Program-made: the position numbers and the translations under genes
In this document: piece after piece, positions 41,574 through 48,963 of the stretch
Numbering within the stretch: position 1 is the stretch's first letter
Layout of the letters: each line of letters opens with the position of its first letter
The notes under the pieces: model-generated
What the model was told of the DNA's origin: nothing
The model's input: only the letters and a program-made list of their open reading frames with translations
Databases searched by the model: none
Assembly: GCF_000273375.1 (NCBI RefSeq)
Contig: NZ_CM001557.1
Coordinates: forward strand, 815,625-879,624
Length of the DNA stretch: 64,000 bases
Source of the DNA: Bartonella birtlesii IBS 325
GTDB taxonomy: Bacteria > Pseudomonadota > Alphaproteobacteria > Rhizobiales > Rhizobiaceae
Direction: 5' to 3'

Positions 41574-41765
41574 CTTATTAGTCCTTTGTTTTAAAAGTTT
41601 AAGTATCCAGGGCTAAAACAACCGAACTAATACAGCCCTTCGTATCTTTAGGTTACCCTTGGACATACACACGAAGACCCTGGACAAAATTTCTTATGAT
41701 GGGCAACAGATCTTTCGGGATACTGTTGAACCGATTAGTTGCGAGGTGTTTTAAGCCTGCCTCGT
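41574..41765 (-). ncRNA. c4: divergent C4-type antisense RNA leader, copy L10
   Basis: Almost no primary sequence similarity to the other leaders but the same architecture. On the - strand: TTGACA (41793-41788), 16 bp, TAGGTT. b1 CTTAAAACA (41755-41747), a1 ACTAAT (41739-41734); a' ATTAGT (41631-41626), b' TGTTTTAG (41620-41613); b2 TTAAAACA (41594-41587), a2 ACTAAT (41582-41577). TCCAGGG (41684-41678) pairs with CCCTGGA (41612-41606), where other copies pair CGGGTG with CACCCG. CTTCGT/ACGAAG replaces the GTTACGC stem. Confidence 0.75.
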
Positions 41766-41810
41766 AACCTAATGGCTTTTAAAAATTTGTCAAGTTGTTC
41801 CTGATATGAG

Positions 41811-42158
41811 TTAGCATCTAATCATTGTTTTTTCAGAAGCTTCCGATAATTTTTTGATCCCTTTGTTGATCTCATCTATAAGAGGTTCGTAATTCAGAAC
41901 GCTTTTCGGAACATTACCACCATAAACCCACGCTTTTACTTGCGCTTTGGTGCTGAAATCTGCTCCTTTTGGTGTTTTGTAATACTGACCACCATCAAAC
42001 TTTTCACACTCTCTTGTGCCATCAGGATATTCGTAGAGGTTGTAAAAATACTCGGCCGCTCCGTCTCCCCAAGGGACATAACCAACAGCTGTTGCAACAA
42101 ACTTTTTTTGCATTGGCTGTTTATGGTTTTTTAAGAATAGATCTTTTAATATTCTCAT
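41811..42158 (-). CDS. small phage protein of unknown function
   Basis: A 115-residue protein with an aromatic-rich core (FVATAVGYVPWGDGAAEYFY, NLYEYPDGTRECEKFDGGQY, FSTKAQVKAWVYGG). The start is uncertain; ATG at 42158 is used, and an upstream start would add 14 residues. It lies between the L10 cassette and two paralogous genes. No family recognised. Confidence 0.55.
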   Translation of the reverse strand: MRILKDLFLKNHKQPMQKKFVATAVGYVPWGDGAAEYFYNLYEYPDGTRECEKFDGGQYYKTPKGADFSTKAQVKAWVYGGNVPKSVLNYEPLIDEINKGIKKLSEASEKTMIRC

Positions 42159-42334
42159 GCTTTTAGTCCATAATTTTACCAACTGGTTTATTTGACTCAA
42201 ATTTGACCGTACAGAGCTGTTTTATATTGCAGATATGATTTCACGTAAAATCTTTAAATCTCTCTCTACGGTGCCATTTTATCGATTTAAATACGTATCT
42301 AATCGTAAAATGATTAGCATTTTTCACTATTTTG

Positions 42335-42772
42335 CTATGTGTTAAGAGCTGTTAATACAAAATCAACATCTGAACAAAGATCTTTTTCCAAATCTCGACA
42401 ATACGCCGCAAGATCAGCAGATGTTGGCACGAACGTTGTTGACATACCTTTGGCTTCACCACGTACAATTTGTTCAACAGCTTTGTATAGAGCCCATTGT
42501 GAAATACCTTGAAGTGCTACAGCATAAGCGCGAGCACAAGCATCTACATTGGCCATTTGTCGCATTATTAAACCACCTTTGAGTAGAACAAAAGCCTTAG
42601 AAACATTATTAGAAGAAGATTTTACAGCAATCGTTTCTTTTAACTTTTGACAAGCTTTAATTGCTTTTTTTTCCTCTTCCTTAGTGATCTGTGTATCACC
42701 TTGCTTGATACGTTTTGAAATTTGAGTCAAAAAATTTTTAAGTTCTAATATTTCATCAAAGTTTTGTATCAT
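42335..42772 (-). CDS. phage protein of unknown function, paralogue A
   Basis: A 145-residue protein whose C-terminal half (CARAYAVALQGISQWALYKA, RGEAKGMSTTFVPTSADLAA, YCRDLEKDL) matches the gene at 42870 (ATAVAYLFSLNGLSRWAIKT, KGKAEGLSTTFMPASADLLL). The N-terminal part is a charged helix. Adjacent to the replication gene; likely a replication-associated accessory protein. Family not named. Confidence 0.65.
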   Translation of the reverse strand: MIQNFDEILELKNFLTQISKRIKQGDTQITKEEEKKAIKACQKLKETIAVKSSSNNVSKAFVLLKGGLIMRQMANVDACARAYAVALQGISQWALYKAVEQIVRGEAKGMSTTFVPTSADLAAYCRDLEKDLCSDVDFVLTALNT

Positions 42773-42869
42773 TTCTCTCTCATTTTTATTAAATAAAAAG
42801 TGTTTTTAAAATTACTCAAGCTGATGAAACAGCTTGATTTCCGAAAGTATTTAAACCAATCTTCGGTTT

Positions 42870-43445
42870 TTAAAGCATTTGCATCAGCTTATCCCATTTT
42901 TCAGCAGAGACAGGCTCTGCCTTCGGTTTCATCTCTGGTCTATCAAGTGACTTGAATATCCTGTCAACTGTAGTTCGAATATTATCTTCAAGCTTTTCAC
43001 AGTAAAGAAGAAGGTCAGCAGAAGCGGGCATGAATGTTGTCGACAAGCCTTCTGCTTTACCCTTCATCACATCCCTTGTTGCGGTTTTGATTGCCCAACG
43101 GCTTAACCCATTGAGAGAAAAGAGATAAGCAACCGCTGTAGCTTTTTCGTCTTCTCCAGGTTGGCTTTTAAGTCCACCAGAAAGCATGAGAAACATAGCT
43201 TTTATTTCTTCCTCAGAAGCTTTTTCATCAAGCATTTGCAAAGCTTCATGACCCAACGAGATAATTCTCTCCGCTTCTGCAGGTGATGGTTTTTTGCTCG
43301 GTAACCAATGGAATGGAGGGTTTTGCATCATCCTCGAAGAGAAATTTGTACGGACTATCTGCATTTTTGAAATCGGACATGTGTTGTGTAATTCTATAGG
43401 CACGACCGCGCTGTTGTCCTGTTTGGAAATTGGTTTGTGTTCCAT
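42870..43445 (-). CDS. phage protein of unknown function, paralogue B
   Basis: A 191-residue protein; residues 60-170 share the pattern of paralogue A. The ATG at 43445 has a strong AAGGAG 7 bases upstream although it starts 200 nt inside the DUF1376 gene in another frame. The C-terminal SAEKWDKLMQML is typical of small replication accessory proteins. Function not established. Confidence 0.65.
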   Translation of the reverse strand: MEHKPISKQDNSAVVPIELHNTCPISKMQIVRTNFSSRMMQNPPFHWLPSKKPSPAEAERIISLGHEALQMLDEKASEEEIKAMFLMLSGGLKSQPGEDEKATAVAYLFSLNGLSRWAIKTATRDVMKGKAEGLSTTFMPASADLLLYCEKLEDNIRTTVDRIFKSLDRPEMKPKAEPVSAEKWDKLMQML

Positions 43446-44319
43446 AATTTTCTCCTTGTTTGTAATTTTTTGAATTTCTTACCCAGTTACGCCATGTTGC
43501 TTGCCAATCGATTTTGGTTGCATTTGCTCCGGCTTTTGAACGCCAATAATCTCGAAACTTTGCAATTTCGACTTTGACGCGCTTTGGAAGCAAGCCTTCT
43601 TCGATTGCAAAATCGTAATCGGGTTCAAAATCCGCAGGCAATCGACAACCGCGATTAGCTTTCGCTCGTTTTGCTTTTTCTGGAACGTTCTCTTGCTCGT
43701 GAATGGGAGGTTGGTTGTCTAGTGAGGTTGTGATTTGCTTTGATGTGGTTTCAACAGCAGCAACCTCAGTTGGCTCTTGAACCAAATTAGTTGTTTCTAA
43801 ACTTTCAGAACCAATTTCTTTTTTTGCTAAAACGATAGTTTTAGTTTTTTTATATATATTCTTATTCTGGTTCTTTATAGCTTGATTTTGCTTAGCATTT
43901 GCTTCAGCAAAAAAAACGTTTTGCTTGTCATTTGCTTCAGCAAAATTATTAACATGTTGTTTTATATTGTTTTTTGCTTTTGCACCTTTTTTACCAGCTT
44001 CACTACGAACTTGCGATATGTGCTCTTTTTTATCAGCAAAATCGTTTAGCTCTTCTTCAACGCGCGTATTCCACAATCCATTATCTGTCTCAACAAGTTT
44101 ATTATTTCTCATGAGATATTCGACAATAGTTGCAAATTTTTTCTGCGAACAATGACAAACGCGTGCAAGTGTTTGAAAATCTGTTTTAAGTGGTTCTTTT
44201 TTTTCATACATGCAAACGAGAAGGGTTATATAAACCCCCCGTTGTTCAGATGTCATTCCATTTGTGCCACTTATCCAGTCATACAAATGGAATCTTATCC
44301 ATGGCATTGCATTAGACAT
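43246..44319 (-). CDS. DUF1376-type replication protein
   Basis: A 357-residue protein. Residues 1-95 are a DUF1376 (YdaU-like) domain (MPWIRFHLYDWISGTNGMTS, EQRGVYITLLVCMYEKKEPL, SQKKFATIVEYLMRNNKLVE), followed by a low-complexity linker and a DnaT/helicase-loader-like C-terminal block (PDYDFAIEEGLLPKRVKVEI, KFRDYWRSKAGANATKIDWQ, ATWRNWVRN). The ATG at 44319 has AAGGGG 6 bases upstream. It probably starts phage replication. Confidence 0.82.
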   Translation of the reverse strand: MSNAMPWIRFHLYDWISGTNGMTSEQRGVYITLLVCMYEKKEPLKTDFQTLARVCHCSQKKFATIVEYLMRNNKLVETDNGLWNTRVEEELNDFADKKEHISQVRSEAGKKGAKAKNNIKQHVNNFAEANDKQNVFFAEANAKQNQAIKNQNKNIYKKTKTIVLAKKEIGSESLETTNLVQEPTEVAAVETTSKQITTSLDNQPPIHEQENVPEKAKRAKANRGCRLPADFEPDYDFAIEEGLLPKRVKVEIAKFRDYWRSKAGANATKIDWQATWRNWVRNSKNYKQGENYGTQTNFQTGQQRGRAYRITQHMSDFKNADSPYKFLFEDDAKPSIPLVTEQKTITCRSGENYLVGS

Positions 44320-44446
44320 GCGCATCCCCTTCTTTTATTAAATATAAATTAGTGATCATAATCCCCCCTTAAGGCTGTTGCGTATTTATGCGTGCGCATG
44401 GTGGCGCGTAATCTATTTATTTGATCTCTTTGATTTTTATGTCTGT

Positions 44447-44698
44447 TTAAGAGTGTGAATGCTGCTGTTGACGTTCATCATTATCTGTATGAGCAGCAAT
44501 AAAAGCAGAACTAGAGCTAGAACTATCCTTCAACTTTTGCAGCTTTAGATAATTTATTACGGAGATAGATCCTCTTTTTTCCCACTTGCAAACAGCTGCT
44601 TGAGTTACACCAAGCATTTTCGCCATTTCTGATTGTGTCCAATTAAATTTGCCCCGTATTGACTTAGCCAAATTCTTAAAATTTTCTCGTTGATCCAT
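44447..44698 (-). CDS. Cro-like XRE repressor
   Basis: An 83-residue protein with an HTH (FNWTQSEMAKMLGVTQAAVC, KWEKRGSISVINYLKLQKL) and a Ser/His-rich tail. Divergent from the CI-like gene, thus in the place of cro. It would turn off the repressor promoter and steer lytic growth. The tail is unusual. Confidence 0.82.
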   Translation of the reverse strand: MDQRENFKNLAKSIRGKFNWTQSEMAKMLGVTQAAVCKWEKRGSISVINYLKLQKLKDSSSSSSAFIAAHTDNDERQQQHSHS

Positions 44699-44734
44699 TT
44701 ACAAGCTCCAATTACAGCTTTGCCTTATTTATTC

Positions 44735-44754
44735 ATATAATTATAGTTATATAA
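44735..44754. promoter_or_regulatory. phage repressor operator, site 1
   Basis: The 19-mer TATAATTATAGTTATATAA (44736-44754) is a near-palindrome in the cI/cro intergenic region and recurs exactly at 45506-45524, upstream of the next early gene. It is the likely CI/Cro operator. Confidence 0.65.
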
Positions 44755-44806
44755 AGTCAAGGAAATTTATCTTTATCAACGATAAAAAAATAAGGTAAGC
44801 AGAAGT

Positions 44807-45424
44807 ATGAGTAATAAATCTAATATCATAAGCACATTAAAAAAGATTTTGACCGAGTTTAACTTAACGCAAGAAGATGTAGCCAAACGGTTAAACGTAA
44901 CACAAGCTTCAGTGTCTAAGTGGTTAAAAGATTCTGATCCACGCGGCTCTAATCGAGATGCCATTTTAGAATTATATAAAGAACTAAAAGGGGACAACCA
45001 CTTAACAACTTTTGTTCCTCTTATGGGGTATATTGGAGCAGGAACACAGATAGATCCAAGCTTTGAACAAATCCCTGAAGATGGTCTTGAACAAGTAGAA
45101 ATTCCTTTTGCTTTACCTGATGATATGGTTGCTTTCGAAGTTAAAGGAGACTCTATGCTTCCAGCTTATAAAGATGGAGATATGGTTATCGTAAGACGGC
45201 GCCAAATTAAAACAATAGAATCCTTTTTTGGCAAAGAAGCCGTTATTTTAACACATGATAATAAAAGATATATAAAGCAGATTAGCAGGGGCATGAATGG
45301 TGAAATAGATCTGCTTTCTTGGAATGCCTTACCCATTAAGAATGTTAAAATTGTGTGGGTTGGAGAGATATTTGCTATTTTGCCAATAAGTTCTTACAGC
45401 AAGATGATTCGGACTTATCGCTAA
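44807..45424 (+). CDS. CI/LexA-type phage repressor
   Basis: A 205-residue repressor: N-terminal XRE HTH (LTQEDVAKRLNVTQASVSKW) and a C-terminal S24 peptidase-like domain with cleavage site A78-G79, nucleophile S116 (GDSMLP) and K157 (RYIKQ). It should maintain lysogeny and undergo RecA-stimulated self-cleavage. It is the probable target of at least some of the antirepressors. ATG at 44807 is preceded by AAGGTAAGCAG. Confidence 0.93.
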   Translation: MSNKSNIISTLKKILTEFNLTQEDVAKRLNVTQASVSKWLKDSDPRGSNRDAILELYKELKGDNHLTTFVPLMGYIGAGTQIDPSFEQIPEDGLEQVEIPFALPDDMVAFEVKGDSMLPAYKDGDMVIVRRRQIKTIESFFGKEAVILTHDNKRYIKQISRGMNGEIDLLSWNALPIKNVKIVWVGEIFAILPISSYSKMIRTYR

Positions 45425-45505
45425 TTATCTCCCCCCTTATTTAGCAAGATATTATAATAATTTTTATAAAAAATATAACTTTTTATAATTTTTCGCTTGC
45501 TATTT

Positions 45506-45524
45506 TATAATTATAGTTATATAA
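45506..45524. promoter_or_regulatory. phage repressor operator, site 2
   Basis: An exact second copy of TATAATTATAGTTATATAA, 58 bp before the ribosome-binding site of the gene at 45582. It puts that gene under the same repressor. Confidence 0.65.
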
Positions 45525-45581
45525 GTAATTATACAAACCACGCACAAACAATTGCCAAGAGGCGTTAAGGGAGGAGAAATT

Positions 45582-45956
45582 ATGGAAAAGCCAATTCTTA
45601 TAAATTCCAATGAAATTTTATTAGTTACTTATGATGATGATCAAAACATTGCAGAGTCTGGACCGCTTGATGCAAGTCAAATTCTAAGCATTGTTGATGA
45701 GGGAGATGATGCCATCCAAATCTTTCGTATAAATCCTTCTGAAAAGAGTTGTGAAGATATCTCTGAAGAGATTGCAGAAGCATATGTAAAAGAAAATATC
45801 GAACATCTCCATGAGGAGAGTAGAGTTCATGACTTTGTACGCGAGAGTGTTGCTTACCATGACCTTTTATCTGATTTAGCAGACGAAAAATATGATGATG
45901 AGATGTTTGGGACTTACGAACAACAACACCGTTTGCGTCCTTGTGATGTGCTTTAA
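45582..45956 (+). CDS. acidic phage early protein of unknown function
   Basis: A 124-residue strongly acidic protein (MEKPILINSNEILLVTYDDD at the start; SEEIAEAYVKENIEHLHEES; DDEMFGTYEQQH). GAGGAG precedes the ATG at 45582. Controlled by operator site 2 and closed by a strong terminator, so it is a single-gene unit. Acidic DNA-mimic or regulatory proteins often have this look, but no family is recognised. Confidence 0.7.
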   Translation: MEKPILINSNEILLVTYDDDQNIAESGPLDASQILSIVDEGDDAIQIFRINPSEKSCEDISEEIAEAYVKENIEHLHEESRVHDFVRESVAYHDLLSDLADEKYDDEMFGTYEQQHRLRPCDVL

Positions 45957-45965
45957 AAATTCTAA

Positions 45966-45991
45966 AGGGCGCTTTTAAAAGCGCCCTCTTT
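45966..45991 (+). terminator. rho-independent terminator
   Basis: AGGGCGCTTTTAAAAGCGCC, continuing CT, is a perfect hairpin (45966-45987) followed by CTTTTCCC. It lies 9 bp after the gene at 45582. Confidence 0.85.
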
Positions 45992-46020
45992 TCCCATCAA
46001 TAATTGATTAGAGTAAACTT

Positions 46021-46383
46021 ATGACCACACATGACACTAATAAAGACAGTGAAGGATATCTTATACCTGAAAACGAGGTAGACAACAAAATCGGTTATGC
46101 CAAAATGGTCAAAGCCCATGTAATGCATAGGCACTTACATTTGAAACAAGATTTTTCTACTTGGTTTAACGATTGTGTTGAAAAGTTTGATCTAAAAGAA
46201 GGCGTGGATTTTGTTTTTACAAAACAAGAATGGAACAGACAGAAGATTTGTCCAAAATCTGAAATAGAAACAGATAAAACCGATAATCATTACTTCAAAA
46301 TTCACGCAGCAAGGAAAATAGCTAAAGCAGAACGTCATAGAAACTATGGCATAATATTATACCAAAACTTGTGTTTTTCTTAA
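46021..46383 (+). CDS. AntA-like protein, short and diverged
   Basis: A 120-residue protein resembling only the AntA domain ([55 protein letters not shown]). The N-terminus differs and no KilAC follows; the last 12 residues look like a run-out. It overlaps the region before the Rha-KilAC gene by a few bases. It is either a degenerate antirepressor or a competing partial protein. Confidence 0.65.
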   Translation: MTTHDTNKDSEGYLIPENEVDNKIGYAKMVKAHVMHRHLHLKQDFSTWFNDCVEKFDLKEGVDFVFTKQEWNRQKICPKSEIETDKTDNHYFKIHAARKIAKAERHRNYGIILYQNLCFS

Positions 46384-46397
46384 TTAAGGGGGTGATG

Positions 46398-47126
46398 ATG
46401 CGAAACTTTATTACAATATCTGAAAACAATTTTCAAAACACAACTGTTCCAACCATGTCTAGTCGTGAAATTGCAGAGTTATGCGGTAAGCAACATGCGC
46501 ATATTATGCGTGATATTCGACAAATGTTAGGAGAATTATATCCTGAAGGGGGTCAATCCAAATTTGGATCCACCTATTTAGATAAACAGGGTAAGCCCCA
46601 AAACTGTTACAACCTTCCTAAACGTGAATGCCTTATCTTAGTTTCGGGTTACAGCATGACATTACGTGCTAGGATTATAGACCGTTGGCAAGAATTGGAA
46701 AAGCAAGCAGTAACACCACAAATCGACTATTCAAGTCCAAAGGCTATGATTGGTTTTTTGAATTACCTACAAGGTCAAATAGATCAAAAAGACACCATCA
46801 TTGAAGATTTAACACCAAAAGCCATGGCTCTTAAAAGCTTACAGCGCCACGATGGACTCTTTGGTCTTACAGAAGCCGCTAAAATACTCGAGATGCAACC
46901 AAAACAGTTCATTCAATTCTTACAGCAAAAAGGTTGGGTTTACAGACGAGCAGCAGGTGGAAATTTGCTTCCTTATCAAGACAAAATCCAAAAGAAACTT
47001 ATGGATTGTCCAACCATCACACTTCAAACCGCAAGTGGAATAGAAAAAGTCATTCCTTGCGCAAAAATCACAGCAAAAGGAATTGGTGTGTTGTCTCAAG
47101 AGCTTAAAAGACAATGCATGCATTAA
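46398..47126 (+). CDS. Rha-KilAC antirepressor
   Basis: A 242-residue protein with an N-terminal Rha domain ([49 protein letters not shown]) and the C-terminal KilAC domain ([40 protein letters not shown]). The KilAC part has diverged from the others. AAGGGGGTG precedes the ATG at 46398. No C4 leader and no coupled small gene. Rha-type proteins interfere with lysogeny regulators in lambdoid phages. Confidence 0.88.
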   Translation: MRNFITISENNFQNTTVPTMSSREIAELCGKQHAHIMRDIRQMLGELYPEGGQSKFGSTYLDKQGKPQNCYNLPKRECLILVSGYSMTLRARIIDRWQELEKQAVTPQIDYSSPKAMIGFLNYLQGQIDQKDTIIEDLTPKAMALKSLQRHDGLFGLTEAAKILEMQPKQFIQFLQQKGWVYRRAAGGNLLPYQDKIQKKLMDCPTITLQTASGIEKVIPCAKITAKGIGVLSQELKRQCMH

Positions 47127-47244
47127 GAGCAATAATCATGGAAAAGAAATACGAACTGACTGATAAAATCAATATAGTTTATCTGCACCAATTTTTTAAT
47201 TTTTTAATTGACAATATACTATCAGTATATATATGCTCAAACAA

Positions 47245-47485
47245 GGTGCTTGAAAAACACCTTAAATGCATAGCGGATGAATTGCCGAAACAGTTTATTT
47301 TCCGCACATTAAAGGCTTTGACTCATTGTATGTTACACGCATATAATGACTTTGTCGGGTGTAGTTACGCTATACAATACTCTTTATGGGGAAAGCGTAA
47401 CGACGGACTATGCACCGTGTTTTTCAGCACCCGGCATCCTTTATTGGATGTCAATGAAAAACATCTAACTGCATAGGAGTTCATT
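47245..47485 (+). ncRNA. c4: C4-type antisense RNA leader, copy L9
   Basis: The promoter is TTGACA (47208-47213), 16 bp, TATATG (47230-47235). Words: a1 TGCATAG, a' CTATGCA, a2 TGCATAG into AGGAG; b1 TTGAAAAACAC, b' GTGTTTTTCAG, b2 TGAAAAAC. The apical hairpin is CATCC/GGATG, a third compensated version. The a word is shared with L8 but the pair of words is unique. Confidence 0.85.
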
Positions 47486-48013
47486 ATGAACACTCTTATA
47501 AAAATCACAGAGAAAATCATTGATCAGGAAACAGTTCAAACCGTTAATGCACGTGACTTGCATGCATTTTTGGAAAGCAAACAAGATTTCTCTACTTGGA
47601 TAAAAAAACGCATCATTGCTTATTCTTTTCTTGAAAGGCAAGATTTTATCCGCTTCCACAAAAAAATGGAAGCGAACAATGCTATAGCAGTAGAATATCA
47701 TCTCACCCTAGATATGGCGAAAGAGCTTTCCATGGTTGAACGTAATAAAAAAGGACGTCAAGCTCGTCGTTACTTTATTGAGTGTGAAAAGAAACTAAGA
47801 AACCAAGCTGTTGATTATGACCATGATACACGCTTTGATTTGCCAAGCTATTGGGAGGGAATGAACGCTGGTGAAAAAGTTGTATATCTTTTAGGTCCAA
47901 TTCATGTGCGTCTTCTTGATGCCTTCAGAGTAGATGAAGAAAACAGAAAATATAAAGCTCTCATTAAAGAAGCAAAACAAGTCTTAGAAAGATCTGTCGT
48001 AAAAGCTGCTTAG
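47486..48013 (+). CDS. ant: AntA-type antirepressor, short form
   Basis: A 175-residue member of the short AntA group (NARDLHAFLESKQDFSTWIK; RFHKKMEANNAIAVEYHLTL in the variable region; C-terminal LPSYWEGMNAGEKVVYLLGP domain). Under C4 L9. Positioned between the Rha-KilAC gene and the recombination genes. Confidence 0.85.
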   Translation: MNTLIKITEKIIDQETVQTVNARDLHAFLESKQDFSTWIKKRIIAYSFLERQDFIRFHKKMEANNAIAVEYHLTLDMAKELSMVERNKKGRQARRYFIECEKKLRNQAVDYDHDTRFDLPSYWEGMNAGEKVVYLLGPIHVRLLDAFRVDEENRKYKALIKEAKQVLERSVVKAA

Positions 48014-48033
48014 TTTAAAATATGATTTCATTT

Positions 48034-48056
48034 CCTCGTCTTTTTAGACGGGGAGG
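48034..48056. repeat. GC-rich palindrome E8
   Basis: CGTCT (48037-48041) pairs with AGACG (48046-48050), flanked by CCT and GGGAGG. It follows the ant gene by 20 bp and is related in the GGGGAGGTGGT end to E3. Confidence 0.5.
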
Positions 48057-48167
48057 TGGTCAATATCACACAGTCTCTAGAAACAGGATTGTAACAACCA
48101 ACCAACTTTTAAACACAAGCGTGATTCACGCCACGGGGGAATTGCGCTCAAATAGGAGGAAATCAAG

Positions 48168-48962
48168 ATGAGTGAACAAAACACTAACCTAACAGAAGTT
48201 GAAGAAACACATCATTTAGCGGTTAAACAAACTGCTATGGAACGCATTTTAAACAGAGCCTTAGAAAATGACGTCGATATGGATCGTCTCGAGCGTCTCA
48301 TTGCCTTACGAGAAAAAGAAATAGAACGACAAAACTACGAAAGATTTGCCAGTGATCTTTCGAATATGCAAATAGAATATCAAAAAATACAAAAAAACTC
48401 TACAAACACCCATACAAACAGCCAATATGCAACCCTTGACCAGTACATTGATGCTGTAAAGAAGACGCTTGCAAAACACCGATTTGCTTTGTTTTCTCGT
48501 ATCAAAGAACAGAGTTCAGACAATATAATTATAGAAATGACTTTGACGCATCCATCTGGGAATAAAATCTCAACAGAAGGAAAGTTCCCTTATGACACTA
48601 AAGGATGCAAATCAAATATACAATCGGTTGGTTCTGCCATCACATACGCACGCAGATATCTATTAGGTATGCTTCTTAATGTCGTGAGTGAAGATGATGA
48701 TACGGATGGGAACACACCTATTAAAAAAGCTTTTCCACAACAGATCAATGAAATCAGAAGACTCATCGTACAAACCCAAGCAAAAGAAGAAAAAATACTT
48801 GCTTATGTCAACGTCAAAAAGCTTGACGATATGTCTGAAGGACAAGCACAAACGGTGTTACATCTTTTGAAAGATAAACAAAACAAGCAAAAGGTAGAAA
48901 CAGATTCTACTATACAAGATGCCGATATAGCAACGCCACACGAACAGGGAACGGCGGTGTGA
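48168..48962 (+). CDS. erf: ERF-family single-strand annealing protein
   Basis: A 264-residue recombinase: NYERFASDLSNMQIEYQKIQ, SQYATLDQYIDAVKKTLAKH, RFALFSRIKEQ, SVGSAITYARRYLLGMLLNV are ERF-family signatures. The C-terminal third is a charged tail. GGAGG lies 8 bases before the ATG. It anneals single strands in phage recombination, together with the exonuclease that follows and the phage SSB. Confidence 0.93.
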   Translation: MSEQNTNLTEVEETHHLAVKQTAMERILNRALENDVDMDRLERLIALREKEIERQNYERFASDLSNMQIEYQKIQKNSTNTHTNSQYATLDQYIDAVKKTLAKHRFALFSRIKEQSSDNIIIEMTLTHPSGNKISTEGKFPYDTKGCKSNIQSVGSAITYARRYLLGMLLNVVSEDDDTDGNTPIKKAFPQQINEIRRLIVQTQAKEEKILAYVNVKKLDDMSEGQAQTVLHLLKDKQNKQKVETDSTIQDADIATPHEQGTAV

Positions 48963-48963
48963 G

